This document shows positions 11,232-23,402 of a stretch of DNA of 64,000 bases, piece after piece (position 1 is the stretch's first letter; each line of letters begins with the position of its first letter). Below the pieces are notes generated by a model. It made no database searches, had not been told where the DNA came from, and was given only the letters and a program-made list of their open reading frames with translations. The translations under genes were made by a program, and so were the position numbers. This DNA comes from Medicago truncatula. Taxonomy: Eukaryota; Streptophyta; Magnoliopsida; Fabales; Fabaceae. The stretch spans positions 34,756,494 through 34,820,493 of the forward strand of contig NC_053045.1 in NCBI RefSeq assembly GCF_003473485.1, in the 5' to 3' direction.

Positions 11232-12287
11232 GGGTCCGTTTGATGCGTATGATATGATACAGACATGATAGAATTAGAAAATGGATAAAGATAGATATGA
11301 TAGTGATAAGATAGATACAAGACACTTATCATATCATGTGTTTGGTGCATACTTGTTATTGACATGATAAATTAAAAAAAATTAGATACGCACATATCCA
11401 TCTCCACCGTCCGTCCCCTTTGTCATTCCATCAAACCAAATTCATCCCCAATTCATGTGCAATCGTCTACTGTTGCCGACGTCAAAAATAGTTCACGATG
11501 CAACAGTTAAACCCCTAATTCATGTGCAACAACCAGTTTTTCTATACACAACTTTAATTTTACACACATAATTAGATCAAATTCATATCCTTTAATTTCA
11601 TCCGGTTGAAATTGATTGGGATCAAAAAAATGAAATCAATTTTCTCAATTAATTAGGAACAAGAAACGATAATTAACATGAAGAAAATTGATTGGGAAGA
11701 ACAAGAAACAAGAGTGTAATTTATACTATCAGGTTGGGAAGATATAGATTGGAAAAAAAAAAACCAAGAAAATCGATTGGAAAGATATCAGTCTTGTAAT
11801 TTATGCTACAGGAACAAAAAAAAAACAAACAAGAAACAAGAAATTTTCTCGTTGGAAGATTGAAAAAAAAAAGAATAAAACATGGAAAAGGTGGGAGTCG
11901 AAGGTTTTACTAGGAATAGAGGAGGCGCGCTTGATAGTTTTGTGCTATCAGGTTGCTAACCCACCAAAAACTAAGGATAAGAATAATAAAGGAGGAGTAG
12001 GATAGAATTGGAAATAGGTTAAATTTATCATATCATGTTGGTGCACCAAAAAACGGATTGAGTCAGGATATGATGGGAGAGGATCCTCTCTAGTCACTGG
12101 AGGGTCCAGTGGAATCCCAACCATTGATTTGGCTGACCTGGGTTCATTAAAAAGCATAAAAGACCAATTGAATGGTCATGATTGAAACTGGATAGCCTGC
12201 AGTAGCATTCTCACAGGAGAGGATCCCTGCCCGGATATGATAATCTAATCATATCATGTCTCCTTATCATGCGCACCAAACAGACCG
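11232..12287. mobile_element. TIR element of about 1.05 kb, Harbinger- or hAT-like ends
   Basis: The left end gggtccgtttgatgcgtatg mirrors the right end catgcgcaccaaacagacc. Sub-terminal 'atcatatcatg' repeats occur in both halves. No transposase frame is visible. A smaller palindromic insert (gagaggatcctctc at about 12079, gagaggatccctgc at about 12218) lies inside. No clear target duplication was found, so the superfamily is uncertain. Confidence 0.6.
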
Positions 12288-12349
12288 TCAATGTATTGAG
12301 TCTTATACATTTTAGTTTTTAGGCCAAGTGCAGTCTTAGATCCTTTAAT

Positions 12350-12791
12350 AAGTTTAACGTTCATATTAGATTAATTCTTTTAGTTTGCTTTTTTAGTTTT
12401 AAATTGATCATTTATGTCAGTAAAAATGTTCACCTAGTCCTTTAAGTCATTATATGCACCATTACCCTCTTTCTATCAGAGTCATTTAAATAGTGTTTAC
12501 ATGGATGTTTATTTCTAAGTTGGTAAGTCCAAATTCACCACTTTTAAAATTAGGATTCAAAAGTGTAATATTCAATCTAAATTTGAAATAAAAATTGATC
12601 AATTACTTGATCTATAATGTTGTTGATAAAATATTTATCTGTAAAATTATGATTGAATTGTGAAACAATAAGAAGAAAATGTATATAAATAATCATCTTT
12701 GGTGTGTCATAAATATTTTTTTTGACATTCCCTCAATATTAAATGGTCATGTAAACATTTTTTAACAAAATTGGAAGAAAAAATGGACCAA

Positions 12792-12828
<37 letters not shown>

Positions 12829-12925
12829 CAGAACTAACCTTTTCACTTTCACTGACATAAATGATCAATTTAAAATTAAAAAAAATTACAAAAGTACAAA
12901 CATTAAACTTAAAAAACTACGATAT
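12350..12925. repeat. Inverted repeat pair around an AT tract
   Basis: The left arm near 12395-12430 (aaattgatcatttatgtcag) is mirrored near 12850-12885 (ctgacataaatgatcaattt). An (AT)n run lies at 12793-12827. The interior (12500-12790) resembles 21540-21800. Probably an old TIR element of unknown class. Confidence 0.55.
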
Positions 12926-13163
12926 GTATTTATGTATTTAACCAGTTTTATTATCAAAAGTTTTTTAACCAAGTAACTAAAATAAACAAAGGCCCTATTA
13001 TCATGTATACTTATTTAATGCTATCATTGATTATCATTTAAATAACTTTGAATAATCGATTGAGTGAGCAATTAACTTAGTTTCTTATACTGAGTTCAAC
13101 TTTAAATCCTGATGCATTCAAATCATTTAAAATTTATGCAATTTGTACACCCCAATTACTATT

Positions 13164-13245
13164 AGTAAAAATTTATTTTTTAGATTCATTCAATAAATGA
13201 TACATACATCATTTATTGAATGAATCTAAAAAATAAATTTTTACT
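13164..13245. repeat. Perfect 38-bp hairpin with 6-base loop
   Basis: Arms 13164-13201 and 13208-13245 are exact reverse complements around acatac. The arm sequence (ttagattcattcaataaatg) resembles the sub-terminal part of the element at 53640-58249, so this is likely a collapsed Stowaway-type end pair. Confidence 0.9.
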
Positions 13246-13249
13246 TATA

Positions 13250-14600
13250 ATAGTGAATGATCGAAGAATATACTCTTAATAAAGAAATTTTACACATTAA
13301 TTTTTGAATTCAAGAAAAGACTCGATTGAAGTATGAGCTGCGACACTATGAAGGATTAAAGATGTCAACTTCAAATATTAATTGTTAAAAATTGGTGAAC
13401 TATGTTAATATTAGTTGAAACCAATAAATCAATTTTGTATTCACAGATTTTTTTTATTACAAAGAGAGTCAAAGTCCAATTTTGTATTCATCAATTGACA
13501 GAATGTTAGGACTTGTATTTAATCTTTCGATTAGATTCTTATAAAGAAGAAAAATACACATAAATACAAAATATTTGATATCTAACAAACCTCCCAAAAT
13601 TTCACTCTTATTTTACCTATCTTCTTCAAATGTCAATTGCGATAAAATAAATCTAACTTCCTCGCGAGGAAGATATGTTACCTAACAACTTCTATAGGAT
13701 GTATGAGAATGGAAGTGTCTATATATTGAAAGCAAAAATAGACCAAATAAAAATTAAGGATAAACATTAAAATACAACAATTCACCCTATGAATATCAAC
13801 AATCATAACTACTAACTAATCAACCATTTTATTAAATAGATTTATTTTAAATTAATTAAACTAAACATAACTCGAATTAGTTAAACAAAATTCTTCTTTT
13901 GTAACAAAAAAAAAGAATTAGTTAAACAAAAAAAAGTTAAATAAACATATTAAAATACTATAAATAAAATTGAAAAAAGAAACCATATTATGTCAAAGAC
14001 AACCTAGAATAACAAGACATTAAACAAGAAGGAAACTCTAAATATGTGTTTTACCAACCTGTCTTCCAATTTTAGCCCTCATATCATGGCCTCAATTTTA
14101 TTGATATATTTGGATCATAAATTTACGTTACCTATTCTTCTTGTAATGCCCACATTTTTGTCTCAAGGTAAGTATGTTTCTTATAAATTTTCATTTATCA
14201 TTTTTCTGCATTTTCTTCTTCCTTTTATTTGTCTAAATAATTTATTTATATCTTCTTCATTACATGTAATGTTGATTCATCTACATTTTAAGCCCCCATA
14301 GATTCTAACTAATTTTTCAGATGCTTCACCTACACTTGATTATATATAATTCATTAAGTATGTAATAAATTTATTGTATTTTTTTCCTTCCTTTTTCATG
14401 CATGATGAATATGAAGAAGGTTTATTTGATTGTTATTAAATTTGTAAAAGATAATTATTGATTTTCCAGCTTCTAATTAATTACATGTGTTGTTTGTTGG
14501 TGACTAATAGGTGTAGGTACACGTGAGGGTTCAATTGTGGGCATTTGTTATGTATGTGAATTGTTGATTCTCTTCTACAAGCATATACAAGAGATTCAAT
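13250..14600. other. Upstream region of the plus-strand Sec14-like gene
   Basis: No separate gene is supported. A short open frame at 14083-14168 (MASILLIYLDHKFTLPILLV...) ends at an AAG/GTAAGT donor-like site and could be a leader exon of the gene downstream, but I cannot connect it. The 5' UTR and promoter of that gene should lie here. Confidence 0.35.
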
Positions 14601-14620
14601 AAATAATCATGTGGGACACT

Positions 14621-17600
14621 ATGTCTGGACCTATTACTATTGATCGACCTGTTAAAGGTTAGTGAGTCTACGTTATTATTGCATTTTCATTATCCCTTTC
14701 CATTTCATGGTCAATTTCTTAAATTTTGTTATTGTTATATATATATATATAATCATGTTTGTGTTAGAATATGAAATTTCAGGCCTTAAATTTGATCATA
14801 ATTTTTATGTATGAAGCTGAGGAAAATGAAAACATATAAACTTTTTTGACACAAAAAAACAATGTAAATTGAATGCATCTTGTTCAAACTTTTGTTAGTA
14901 AGTTTTTTTTATTTTTATAATTTCTGCAAAAAACAGGTCTTGAGATTGAATATTTGGAGGATGAAAAGAAAACAAGGCTTGGATCCTTAAAGAAGGTAGC
15001 AATAAGTGCATCTTCTAAGTTCAAACATTCCTTCAAGAAGGGGCGAAGGCACAACAGGGTTATATCTGTCTTCGAGGATGAAATCGATACAGAAGAGTTG
15101 CAGGCAATCGATGCTTTTCGTCAAGCACTTATCCTAGAAGAACTATTACCCTCAAAACATGATGATCATCATATGATGCTAAGGTAGCCCTTGAGACTCA
15201 TATAGTTAATAGCTGCAGCATTACCTTATGCTTTGATTAGACAGTTCTTGATGTGCTATTATTGATGTAATTATATGATAATTTAGATTCTTGAGAGCAA
15301 GGAAGTTTGACATTGAAAAAACAAAGCAAATGTGGGCAGATATGCTCCAATGGAGGAGGGAATTTGGTGCTGACACTATCATGGAGGTATTTCAGAGGAA
15401 AATTAAATATAAATTAAGAAAAAAACACCAATCATACATTTTAGTATTGTGACTAACATAAATTTCTTTCGGTTTTGTTAAGGATTTTGAATTCGAGGAG
15501 GTAGACGAAGTTCTAAAATACTACCCTCAAGGAACACATGGAGTTGATAAGGATGGAAGACCTGTTTACATAGAAAGGTTGGGTTTGGTTGACTCGAACA
15601 AACTGATGCAAGTAACGACTATGGACCGATATCTTAAGTACCACGTACGGGAGTTTGAGAAGACATCCAATGTTAAGATGCCTGCTTGTTCAATTGCAGC
15701 AAAGAAGCACATTGATCAAAGCACAACTATCTTGGATGTCCAAGGAGTGGTATGTATCAAAATCATACAACACTAAATAACTTATTATACTTTGTATCAT
15801 ATTATAACTTGTTATATAAGTAAAGAAGTTTCAAATAAGTACCAACGGTATAGCATGATTGATTAGGGTCTCAAAAGTATGAATAAAGCTGCAAGAGATC
15901 TCATCCAAAGGCTTCAGAAGATTGATGGTGACAACTATCCTGAGGTACTATTTTTACCTACTCAAGCATATCGGTTCAAATGTAATATTCTGACATTACC
16001 TTAGTTCAACTTTTCTTTTCATACAGTCCCTGAACCGTATGTTCATCATCAATGCTGGTTCGGGATTTAGGATTTTGTGGAACACTGTTAAGTCCTTCCT
16101 TGATCCCAAGACTACCTCGAAAATCCACGTAAGATTTTTAATTTGTATTTTTTTTTTTATATACTTAACAGTTTGAAGTAATGTTGAATTTCTGATTTCA
16201 CCATATTACTAATTGATTGATCAGGTCCTAGGTAACAAATATCAGAGCAAGTTGCTTGAAATCATCGATGCCAGGTCTATATTTTCTTCTTTCTCATTGA
16301 AGTATTTTTTTTCTTCTCTCTTTCTCATTAATCAAATTGATTAGTAAGCATGCTCTTTCAATCCATCCATATGTCACAGAATATGTATAGCATTACTACT
16401 TAGTATTAGTATATTGAACACCTTGTGTTTTTCTGTTTAACAGTGAACTTCCAGAGTTCTTGGGGGGTACGTGTACTTGTGCAGACAAAGGTGGTTGCAT
16501 GCTTTCTGACAAGGGACCATGGAATGATCCAGAAATCTTGAAGGTAGTTTCACGGCAGAAAGATAAAAAAAAAAAATTGTTGTATGATTAGAAGGATAAA
16601 AAATAGTGAAGTGTTTTTTTTTTCCTGATGAATTAGATGGTTCAAAACGGTGAAGCAAAATGCAGAAGGAAAACTTTATCCGAAGTTGAGGAGAAAACAA
16701 TCGTCGAAGACGAAGGAGTGTGTCAAAAGGTAGTTATCTTCCTACTTCTTTATAGTTTCAAGAGCATAATTTGGTTATGAAACTTGATGTCCTTTCTTTT
16801 TCTTATGATATTCAGGGATGTGATTCTTTCAACAAAGAATACGTTCTCGAGGAGGCATGCCATGCTATAGCAGAAGTAAGTTTCATTACTTGATAAAATG
16901 TAAAACAAATGATGATTTCATATTCATTCCACTCACTTTCAATTTTGCAGGTAGCAAAACAATGTAATGCATATCAGTTCGACACCTTGGTCTCAATGAA
17001 TGACAAACAAGTATCTTGGGAGGAATCATTACAAAATGATCAAAAGGCACTTTCTAAAAGTATTTGATACTGTTCTATGATTATTCTTACAGATAAATTT
17101 TTTTGTCAAGCATAATCTGCATACTCCATTTTATCAACGCAGTCAAGAATGAGACTTTGATAAAATACTAAATAGATTATTTCCGTTGATGTGCAGATTG
17201 CTTTGGTAACAATGTTTGCAAGACTGGATTTAGAAATCAATTTTCCGGCAGAATTATGGCCATGGTTTTGGGAATCATGACGTTCATCCGCATGACACGG
17301 AATATACCAACGAAAATGACTGCAATTGCATTGTATGGTAACTCGGTATATATTGATAGCAATATGGTGAAAGCAGCACCTGTCATTTCCGTTGATGATC
17401 ACATGGCTCTAATGAAGCGCATGACCGATCTAGAAGAGAAGGTGAATATTCTCAGCATGAGACCTTCCATGCCACCAGAAATGGAGGAATTGCTCAACAG
17501 TACTCTAACCCGTGTCGATACACTGGAACAAGAGTTGGCTACAGCCAAGAAGGTACAGTTTTTCTTGCTACTTCACAATTTTATAATGATTTCAGAACAT

Positions 17601-17829
17601 ATTTGTAATTTATTTGTTCCTTTTTATTGGCATTAGGCACTTGATGATGCCCTTGCTAAGCAAGTGGAGCTTCAATCACATATCAACAAAAAGAAAAAGA
17701 AGAAAAAGTTGGTAGGTCATTTTAACTTTGACAATGATCCATTACTTGCATTGCATTGTTTCTATAAATATATACTTTCTTTTTATCTTATACAAGTTTC
17801 TGTGTTTGTGATTGCAGTTCCACTGGTAA
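14621..17829 (+). CDS. Sec14-like phosphatidylinositol-transfer protein with C-terminal nodulin domain (SFH type)
   Basis: Thirteen exons with GT/AG borders and matching phases: 14621-14657, 14937-15183, 15287-15386, 15483-15749, 15867-15944, 16027-16128, 16225-16274, 16444-16543, 16637-16729, 16816-16875, 16951-17059, 17197-17552, 17637-17711, 17818-17829; counting these gives fourteen coding segments, 1686 nt, 561 residues. An in-frame ATG at 14609 would add four. Domains: basic N-terminus; CRAL-TRIO-N (about 60-125, [11 protein letters not shown]); CRAL-TRIO (about 135-310, with [43 protein letters not shown]); divergent linker (328-414); nodulin-type region with a hydrophobic stretch ([11 protein letters not shown]), coiled coil, and a polylysine tail ending FHW. 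The family moves or presents phosphoinositides at membranes, and the basic tail is thought to bind PI(4,5)P2. Its linker differs from the gene at 44232-49022, so the two are old paralogs. Confidence 0.92.
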
Positions 17830-18400
17830 TTAATTACTAAGGTGATAGGTATTGCTGTCTGACCTCAAATTAAACATTAGTTAAAACTTGTAAAGTTGGT
17901 GGCGTTTTGATATCGTATGAGCCCCATAGATGCTACCGCATTCAGCTTTGTATATTCATTGTAAAAAACAATGTGTCATCCTTCTCAATTGTGTATATTT
18001 GTGTATATGTTAAATAAAACTAGGCATGGTTTAGTTTTAGCAAGAATCAATTTATGTTAAATTTATTTTCAATCTTTAAATAAGGCTTAAGGATTCAGAT
18101 TTCTTGCAGTGAGAAAATCATGCAATCACACAATCAGCAAGAAAATACCATGTGATCAAAAGAGTGGACAACTCAAATGTTGAATCAATAAATCGAGTTT
18201 AAAAGTTTTAAAATGATAGACATTCCCAAGTACAAAAAATATGGAACCTTGTTATTTAACCAAATAGAGTACTACAGAACAAAAAGTTCGAGAATTTATA
18301 AAACCGAGTTGAATAATAGATTTGAGTGAAAAGAAATCAAGTTTGAAGTCAAAAGCTAAAAGTCGCAGTGTCAAGTTAATATCAATTTTGAAGGTAAAAT
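17830..18400. other. Convergent spacer between two Sec14-like copies
   Basis: 3' UTR of the plus-strand gene and downstream flank of the minus-strand pseudogene. No other gene seen. Confidence 0.5.
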
Positions 18401-18405
18401 TAATT

Positions 18406-20847
18406 CTAATCAACAACAACATATTCAGCATCGTCATCTGCTGTTGTCACGTTCTTGACAACATTTTCACCTTCCGAGGAAGGTGTTTTCTTCATGAATT
18501 CCAACAGCAATTCTTTGATTTGCTTCATGTCTATTTTCAACTCAGTCAGCAGCTTCCCTTGTTCACTGGCTAGCTTTTACAAAGCACTCATTCTGTTCTC
18601 CATTGCACTCATCATCGGATCCGACAGGTCCGAGTCCGACCAAATGTTAGGATTCTTTGGGGGCAACACAAGCATAACGGGAATTGTTAGAAACAAATAT
18701 CACATGAATGTAGGGATTTACTAAGTAAGCTTAGCAGTCATTGGATACTATATATATCTAATCTATATTGGCAATGGGATCAAAACAACAACATAACAAC
18801 CTAACTGACTAAACTATCTATAAACAACAGACATAACTAATTCCTATTTCATTATACTTATTTCATTATTCTTATGGCATTTAAGAAAACAACGACAGAC
18901 AAGGTCAACACTTACATCGGCATGAACAGGGTTCAACCTAAGGTGTGAGTAACTCTTCACTGGTTTTGGAGAAGCTATATCTTCAGCTTCAGACCTCGAC
19001 TCAGCTGTGGATGTATCAATGTCTTTTACCTGCACGGAAGAAGTGCCATAATCTATCAATTCATAAGATTAAAAAGATACTGAAGATACACAGATCAAAT
19101 TACCATTTGGAATGGTAGCTTAGCATGTGCAACATCCTTGCCTTCACTGTTTAGAACTTTTACCGCTTGCCCTGGTTGTCTTGCTTTACCACTGAGAATC
19201 ATCTGCAAAATGTTTTTCCGCATACAATTAACAGTTAGCATGTAACAAGCTTTGATATAGTAGATCATCCGATGAAAAATCAGAAGGCAAGTACAGCACA
19301 ACACATAACCTAACCTTCAAAATTTCTGGGTTTTTCCAAGGTCCTTTATCGGATCTGAGGCAACCTCCATGATTGGCACATGTGCAGGTACCTCCCAAAA
19401 ATTCTGGCAACTCGCTTTATTAAGTTCACAAAAATTAGTCCTTTCAAACGATAATACAAATTGGTACACTAGGTCAAACGAAAAAACAAGGACACAATTC
19501 TAAAAATACGAAGAAATAGAAATGTGTAAGAAATCCATTATGTACCTGGCATTGATTACTTCTAGCAATTTGCTTTGGTAGTTATTTCCAAGAACCTAAA
19601 TAATAATTCCAAAGAGGCGTCAAGCAAAGTCACCAGCTTTAAACCGTCAAATCAAAATGGATTCTTAGAGAGCATATAGCAATTTTACATACATGAACTT
19701 TTGAAGTTATTTCGGGATCAAGAGAGTTGATGTAATTGTTACACTGATGCCTAAACTCAGGGCTGGCATTTATGATAAAGATTTGCGAATCAGCCTGTAT
19801 CATTCATAAAAAAGAACAAAAATAACTAATCAGCGAGGCAAAAGTACATGTTTATCTTTAAATGTTTCCTACAACTAAATTGACAACATCAAAAAAAGGA
19901 ACATAAAAAATCACAAGATTGCTCACCATAGCAGGGTAAGTGTCACCAACAATCTTTTGTATTAACGATTGAATTTCGCTATCAGGATTTAGAAAGGTGG
20001 AAAAGTCCTAAAAACACAATTATAACATAAATATTTTTGCATGTTATAGAAATTCAAAGGTAATGCAATGAAGAACAATTCATGGTAACATACCACGGCT
20101 TGAACATCTAAGATTATGGTGAATGAATCTATGAGCCTCTTGGAAGCAATTGTGCAAGCAGGAAACTTTATGGCAAACAATTTCTCAAAATCCTGTATAA
20201 TGTAAACAGGCCTTCCTTCCTTATCAACGCCATGATAGCCATGTGGAAAATACTTGCCGATTTCATTTAATTCATTGAACTCAAAATCCTGAAGAAAACA
20301 AGAAATTTCAAGCACATTGGATGCAACGGCAAGGACATCAATTAATTAATCGATCATCGCAAAGGTCAATCTCGTTACATAATTTACCTTCATAATTGTA
20401 TCAATACCAAACTCCTTCCTCCATTGTAGCATATCAGCCCACATCTGCTTTGCTTTTTCAATATCAAACTTCGCTTTCAAAAAACTGTGAAGCGTAGATA
20501 CTAAAAAAGATAAACAATTTTCGTACAACTAAATTTAGACAACTTTTTAAGTCGTCAAAGCATTTCAAATTAATTCAAAGTAAACAAGGACATCTATAAG
20601 ATCACCATAGTAGATAATAATAATAATATGCATTAACACAACCAATATAGAGAACCTTAGCATCATATGATAATCATCATGGAAGCAATTCATCGATGAT
20701 CAACGATTGCCGAAAAGCATCAACAGCAGCAGGAACATCCTCAATGGAAACAGAACTAACTTTCTTCCTCTCATCCTCAGAAATCCCCAACAAAAACAAC
20801 ACAATACATAAACCACCAGCACCAAACACAAGAATTAAACTTAACAT
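18406..20847 (-). pseudogene. Sec14-like paralog (copy 2), broken, with replaced C-terminal exon
   Basis: All the 5' Sec14 exons can be followed on the minus strand: a hydrophobic first exon (MLSLILVFGAGG) not seen in the outer genes, helix exon ([17 protein letters not shown]), CRAL-TRIO exons ([37 protein letters not shown]), [16 protein letters not shown], and the acidic exon ([20 protein letters not shown]). Breaks: an 8-bp loss near 20683 in the ELLPxKHDD coding stretch causes a frameshift and stop; about 25 codons are missing in frame after GRPVY; a TAA interrupts the last exon (18654-18406), which encodes a coiled-coil type sequence, not the nodulin domain. Not expected to make a full protein. 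Confidence 0.85.
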
Positions 20848-20857
20848 TTTGATAATT

Positions 20858-21010
20858 ATCTTGTTTAAAGAGTTAGGTCTTTTGTTATTGTATACACTCC
20901 TTTTGAACTCCTAATAAATAGATGAAAAATAAACTAATTTCACAACTTTAGGAAAAGTTGTTACTCTTATTTAATTTTCTCAAATTGATAAAAATGTAAT
21001 TGTATTTTCT
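20858..21010 (-). repeat. Duplicated promoter/leader of the inner Sec14 copies
   Basis: Sequence just upstream of copy 2 (tgtttaaagagttaggtctt ... cacaactttaggaaaagttg) is almost repeated at 35640-35790 upstream of copy 3. This shows the two were duplicated with their promoters. Confidence 0.8.
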
Positions 21011-21539
21011 AAATGAGAATAAGGAACATGCACTGGCAGTGTGAATTAGTTTTAAACTGACGTTCAATTGAAAAGATGACAATACAATATATGCTTATAT
21101 AACAAGTTTTTATTGAACAATGTTATAAAACTATTTTACACTGTCTATGTCCCTCAAATAAACTCTTTAAATTACCCAAAACTTGCACCTAAAAGAAGTA
21201 AATAAATGAAGGACTAAAATTACAATTAAATTTTAAGAGGACTAGACTTAGAAGACCACAATTTTATATAAACTAAAAACATATGTACTTTTGTAATAAA
21301 TAAAAAAAAAAAATATTTATTTTATCATAGAAACCATTCAATTGTTTTCTTAAGAAATGTCTATAATCTTAAAGGAAGTTAATATGAGGCAACACCAAAT
21401 AATTCTCAAGATCTACACGATTATTTGAGTTAGATATTTATAACAACAAATTAGTCTTACAAGTTTTTTTTTTTACAAATTGGTTTTAAGTCAGAAAATC
21501 TCTACACGTATCCTATTTTCATCAAACTTAGTTAAAAAG

Positions 21540-21800
21540 TGTTTATTTGGACATTCAATGTTAAATTGGTATGTCCAAATTCACTAATCTCAAGACTAGT
21601 GTTCATATGTGTATTATCCAGTTTTGACTTGACACTAAATTGACCTATTACTTTCTTTATAACATCATTGATGAAATATTTATCGGTAAAATTAGACTTG
21701 AATTCAAAAACAAAAGGAAGAAAATATGTGCAAGTAATCATGTTTGATGTCGTAAGAACTTTTAGACTTATCACCTCAATGTTAAATAGTTCTTTTGGGA
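21540..21800. repeat. Second copy of the 12500-12790 repeat
   Basis: Shared order of blocks: ttggtatgtccaaattcac, then tgatgaaatatttatcggta and gaagaaaatatgtgcaagta, match 12520-12700 with moderate divergence. No coding content. Confidence 0.55.
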
Positions 21801-21825
21801 CTTATTTTAATGGGCCATGTTAACC

Positions 21826-22210
21826 AGCCCCCTCTTCTATTTTTGTGTTCCACCTTTTTCTTTGCTAATATATTTTGGGGAATCTTAGCATCATGTTAGG
21901 GTTCCTCTTTGGTTAAAAATAAAAAAAATTGTCTCACTTTTAGTTATTATTTTCAATTACATAAGCATCTTCTTTTTATTATTGTCAAAACATAATTGTC
22001 TCTTTAATTATTGTGAGTGGCCTAATTTTGGTTGCAGAGTTTATTAACAACACAAAATATGAACTAGGACGTTTAATAAGATATGAGTAAGGGGTTTTAC
22101 GTTTCATCCCCGAAAACTAACATATTTTCCCCTCCCCTCGTACTATTTAGTATAGCTAATATTCTCCTATTGAAAAGGTGAGTTGAGTTATTTAAAGTGA
22201 TGAGTTAAAT
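21826..22210. repeat. Segmental duplication, shared with 32020-32375
   Basis: Long near-identical stretch beginning tgttccacctttttctttg and running through atattttggggaatcttagc to gaaaaggtgagttgagttat. The partner lies about 10.2 kb away, directly after a LINE tail. Confidence 0.85.
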
Positions 22211-22372
22211 TATTGTATATTTAATCAAGCAATTAACTATTCAATTGTAAACTTTCGTGTTAATGGACAAGATGGCCAATCTGAATCACAATAGCAACTA
22301 AGGTGACATCATTTTCTTTTGGGAAAATTTGAGGTATCTTAGAACACGCATGAATGCGTCTGAATGAGATTA

Positions 22373-22640
22373 TCAAGAGGACCGCATAAACTGACTTAAG
22401 ATGTGGACATAATAAGTAATCTCTGGCCGAGTTATGGTGAGGTAAATTAAGCGACCAATAAGCCTACGATAGTGTGGAGTGCCTGAATCAAGAGCAAGTT
22501 TTTTATTCTCTTCCATCGGAAATGTCGATGGTTTGCAATCTAACATTTTGCACTCACTTAAAATATCAAGGGTATATTTTCGCTGACATGTGAACATGAC
22601 AGATGGTCCGCGAGCTAGTTCCATATCAACAGCTCAATTC
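22373..22640 (-). pseudogene. Ty1/copia reverse transcriptase fragment
   Basis: The minus-strand frame has QRKYTLDILSECKMLDCKPS, TFPMEENKKLAL, YRRLIGRLIYLTITRPEITY and VHILSQFM, the end of the copia RT domain. No LTRs or other pol domains adjoin, so it is a relic. Confidence 0.9.
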
Positions 22641-23009
22641 CCTGTCGCATGCATATTTGAAATATATGATAATCATTATCTCAACAAAGAACGTCGCAGA
22701 CAGTATCAAATTAATCACGAGGACACATTTTAGGTACATCATCTTTCCAAACTATATATGAGAAAACCTTCTAAAAGAAAATGTTCTTATTTCACTATTA
22801 CTTTCTACTTCGTACATCTCATGACCAGTTTTTTTTTCTTTTCCCCTTGCATATCTTCGGTGGATTGTCAAATACAGGAAGTCCACAATTCGACCGCTAT
22901 ATATTTGAGCAAACACAATGCTTCGCCTACACTTTTCTTTCCATTTTTGTTCAACTTCTTTTCAATTTGAAAGAGAGTAAAGTTCACCTCAATTTTATTC
23001 CTGCATCCA

Positions 23010-23402
23010 TTAAATAAATAATTAGAATATGATCAGCCTGAACAGTCTACTGTATATCAAGCCAAAAGCCTAGCAACACTAATGTATCACACTTTTATTA
23101 TTAACTAATTTTGCTGCAGCCACAAACAGTTTCTATCAAGTAGTTAACAAAATAAGAAAAACCGATCTATTTACAGCAAAAATCAAGTTTACCTTTTGCT
23201 TCTCCCATTTTTTTCACTTTTTTCTCGGACTTCTTTTTAGTTCGATTGATTGAGCTCGTCACTTTGAGTAAAGTTCTTCTCCATTTTTCTTCAAAAATAA
23301 ATAAATAAATAATTAGAATATGATCAGCCTGCACGGTCTACTGGATATCAAGCCAAAAGCCTAACAACACTATTGTATCACACTTTTACTATTAACTAAT
23401 TT
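23010..23402. repeat. Direct repeat pair of about 100 bp
   Basis: 23012-23112 and 23298-23402 share aattagaatatgatcagcct and tatcaagccaaaagcctaac with few differences. They flank the last exon of the minus-strand gene of unknown function, so that exon may lie in a duplicated stretch. Confidence 0.85.

Noticed and set aside
14044..14301. Signal-peptide-like frame as a small secreted protein gene
   Set aside because: There is no cysteine pattern, no second exon and no clear cleavage site. It could be a leader exon of the Sec14 gene, but this cannot be shown.
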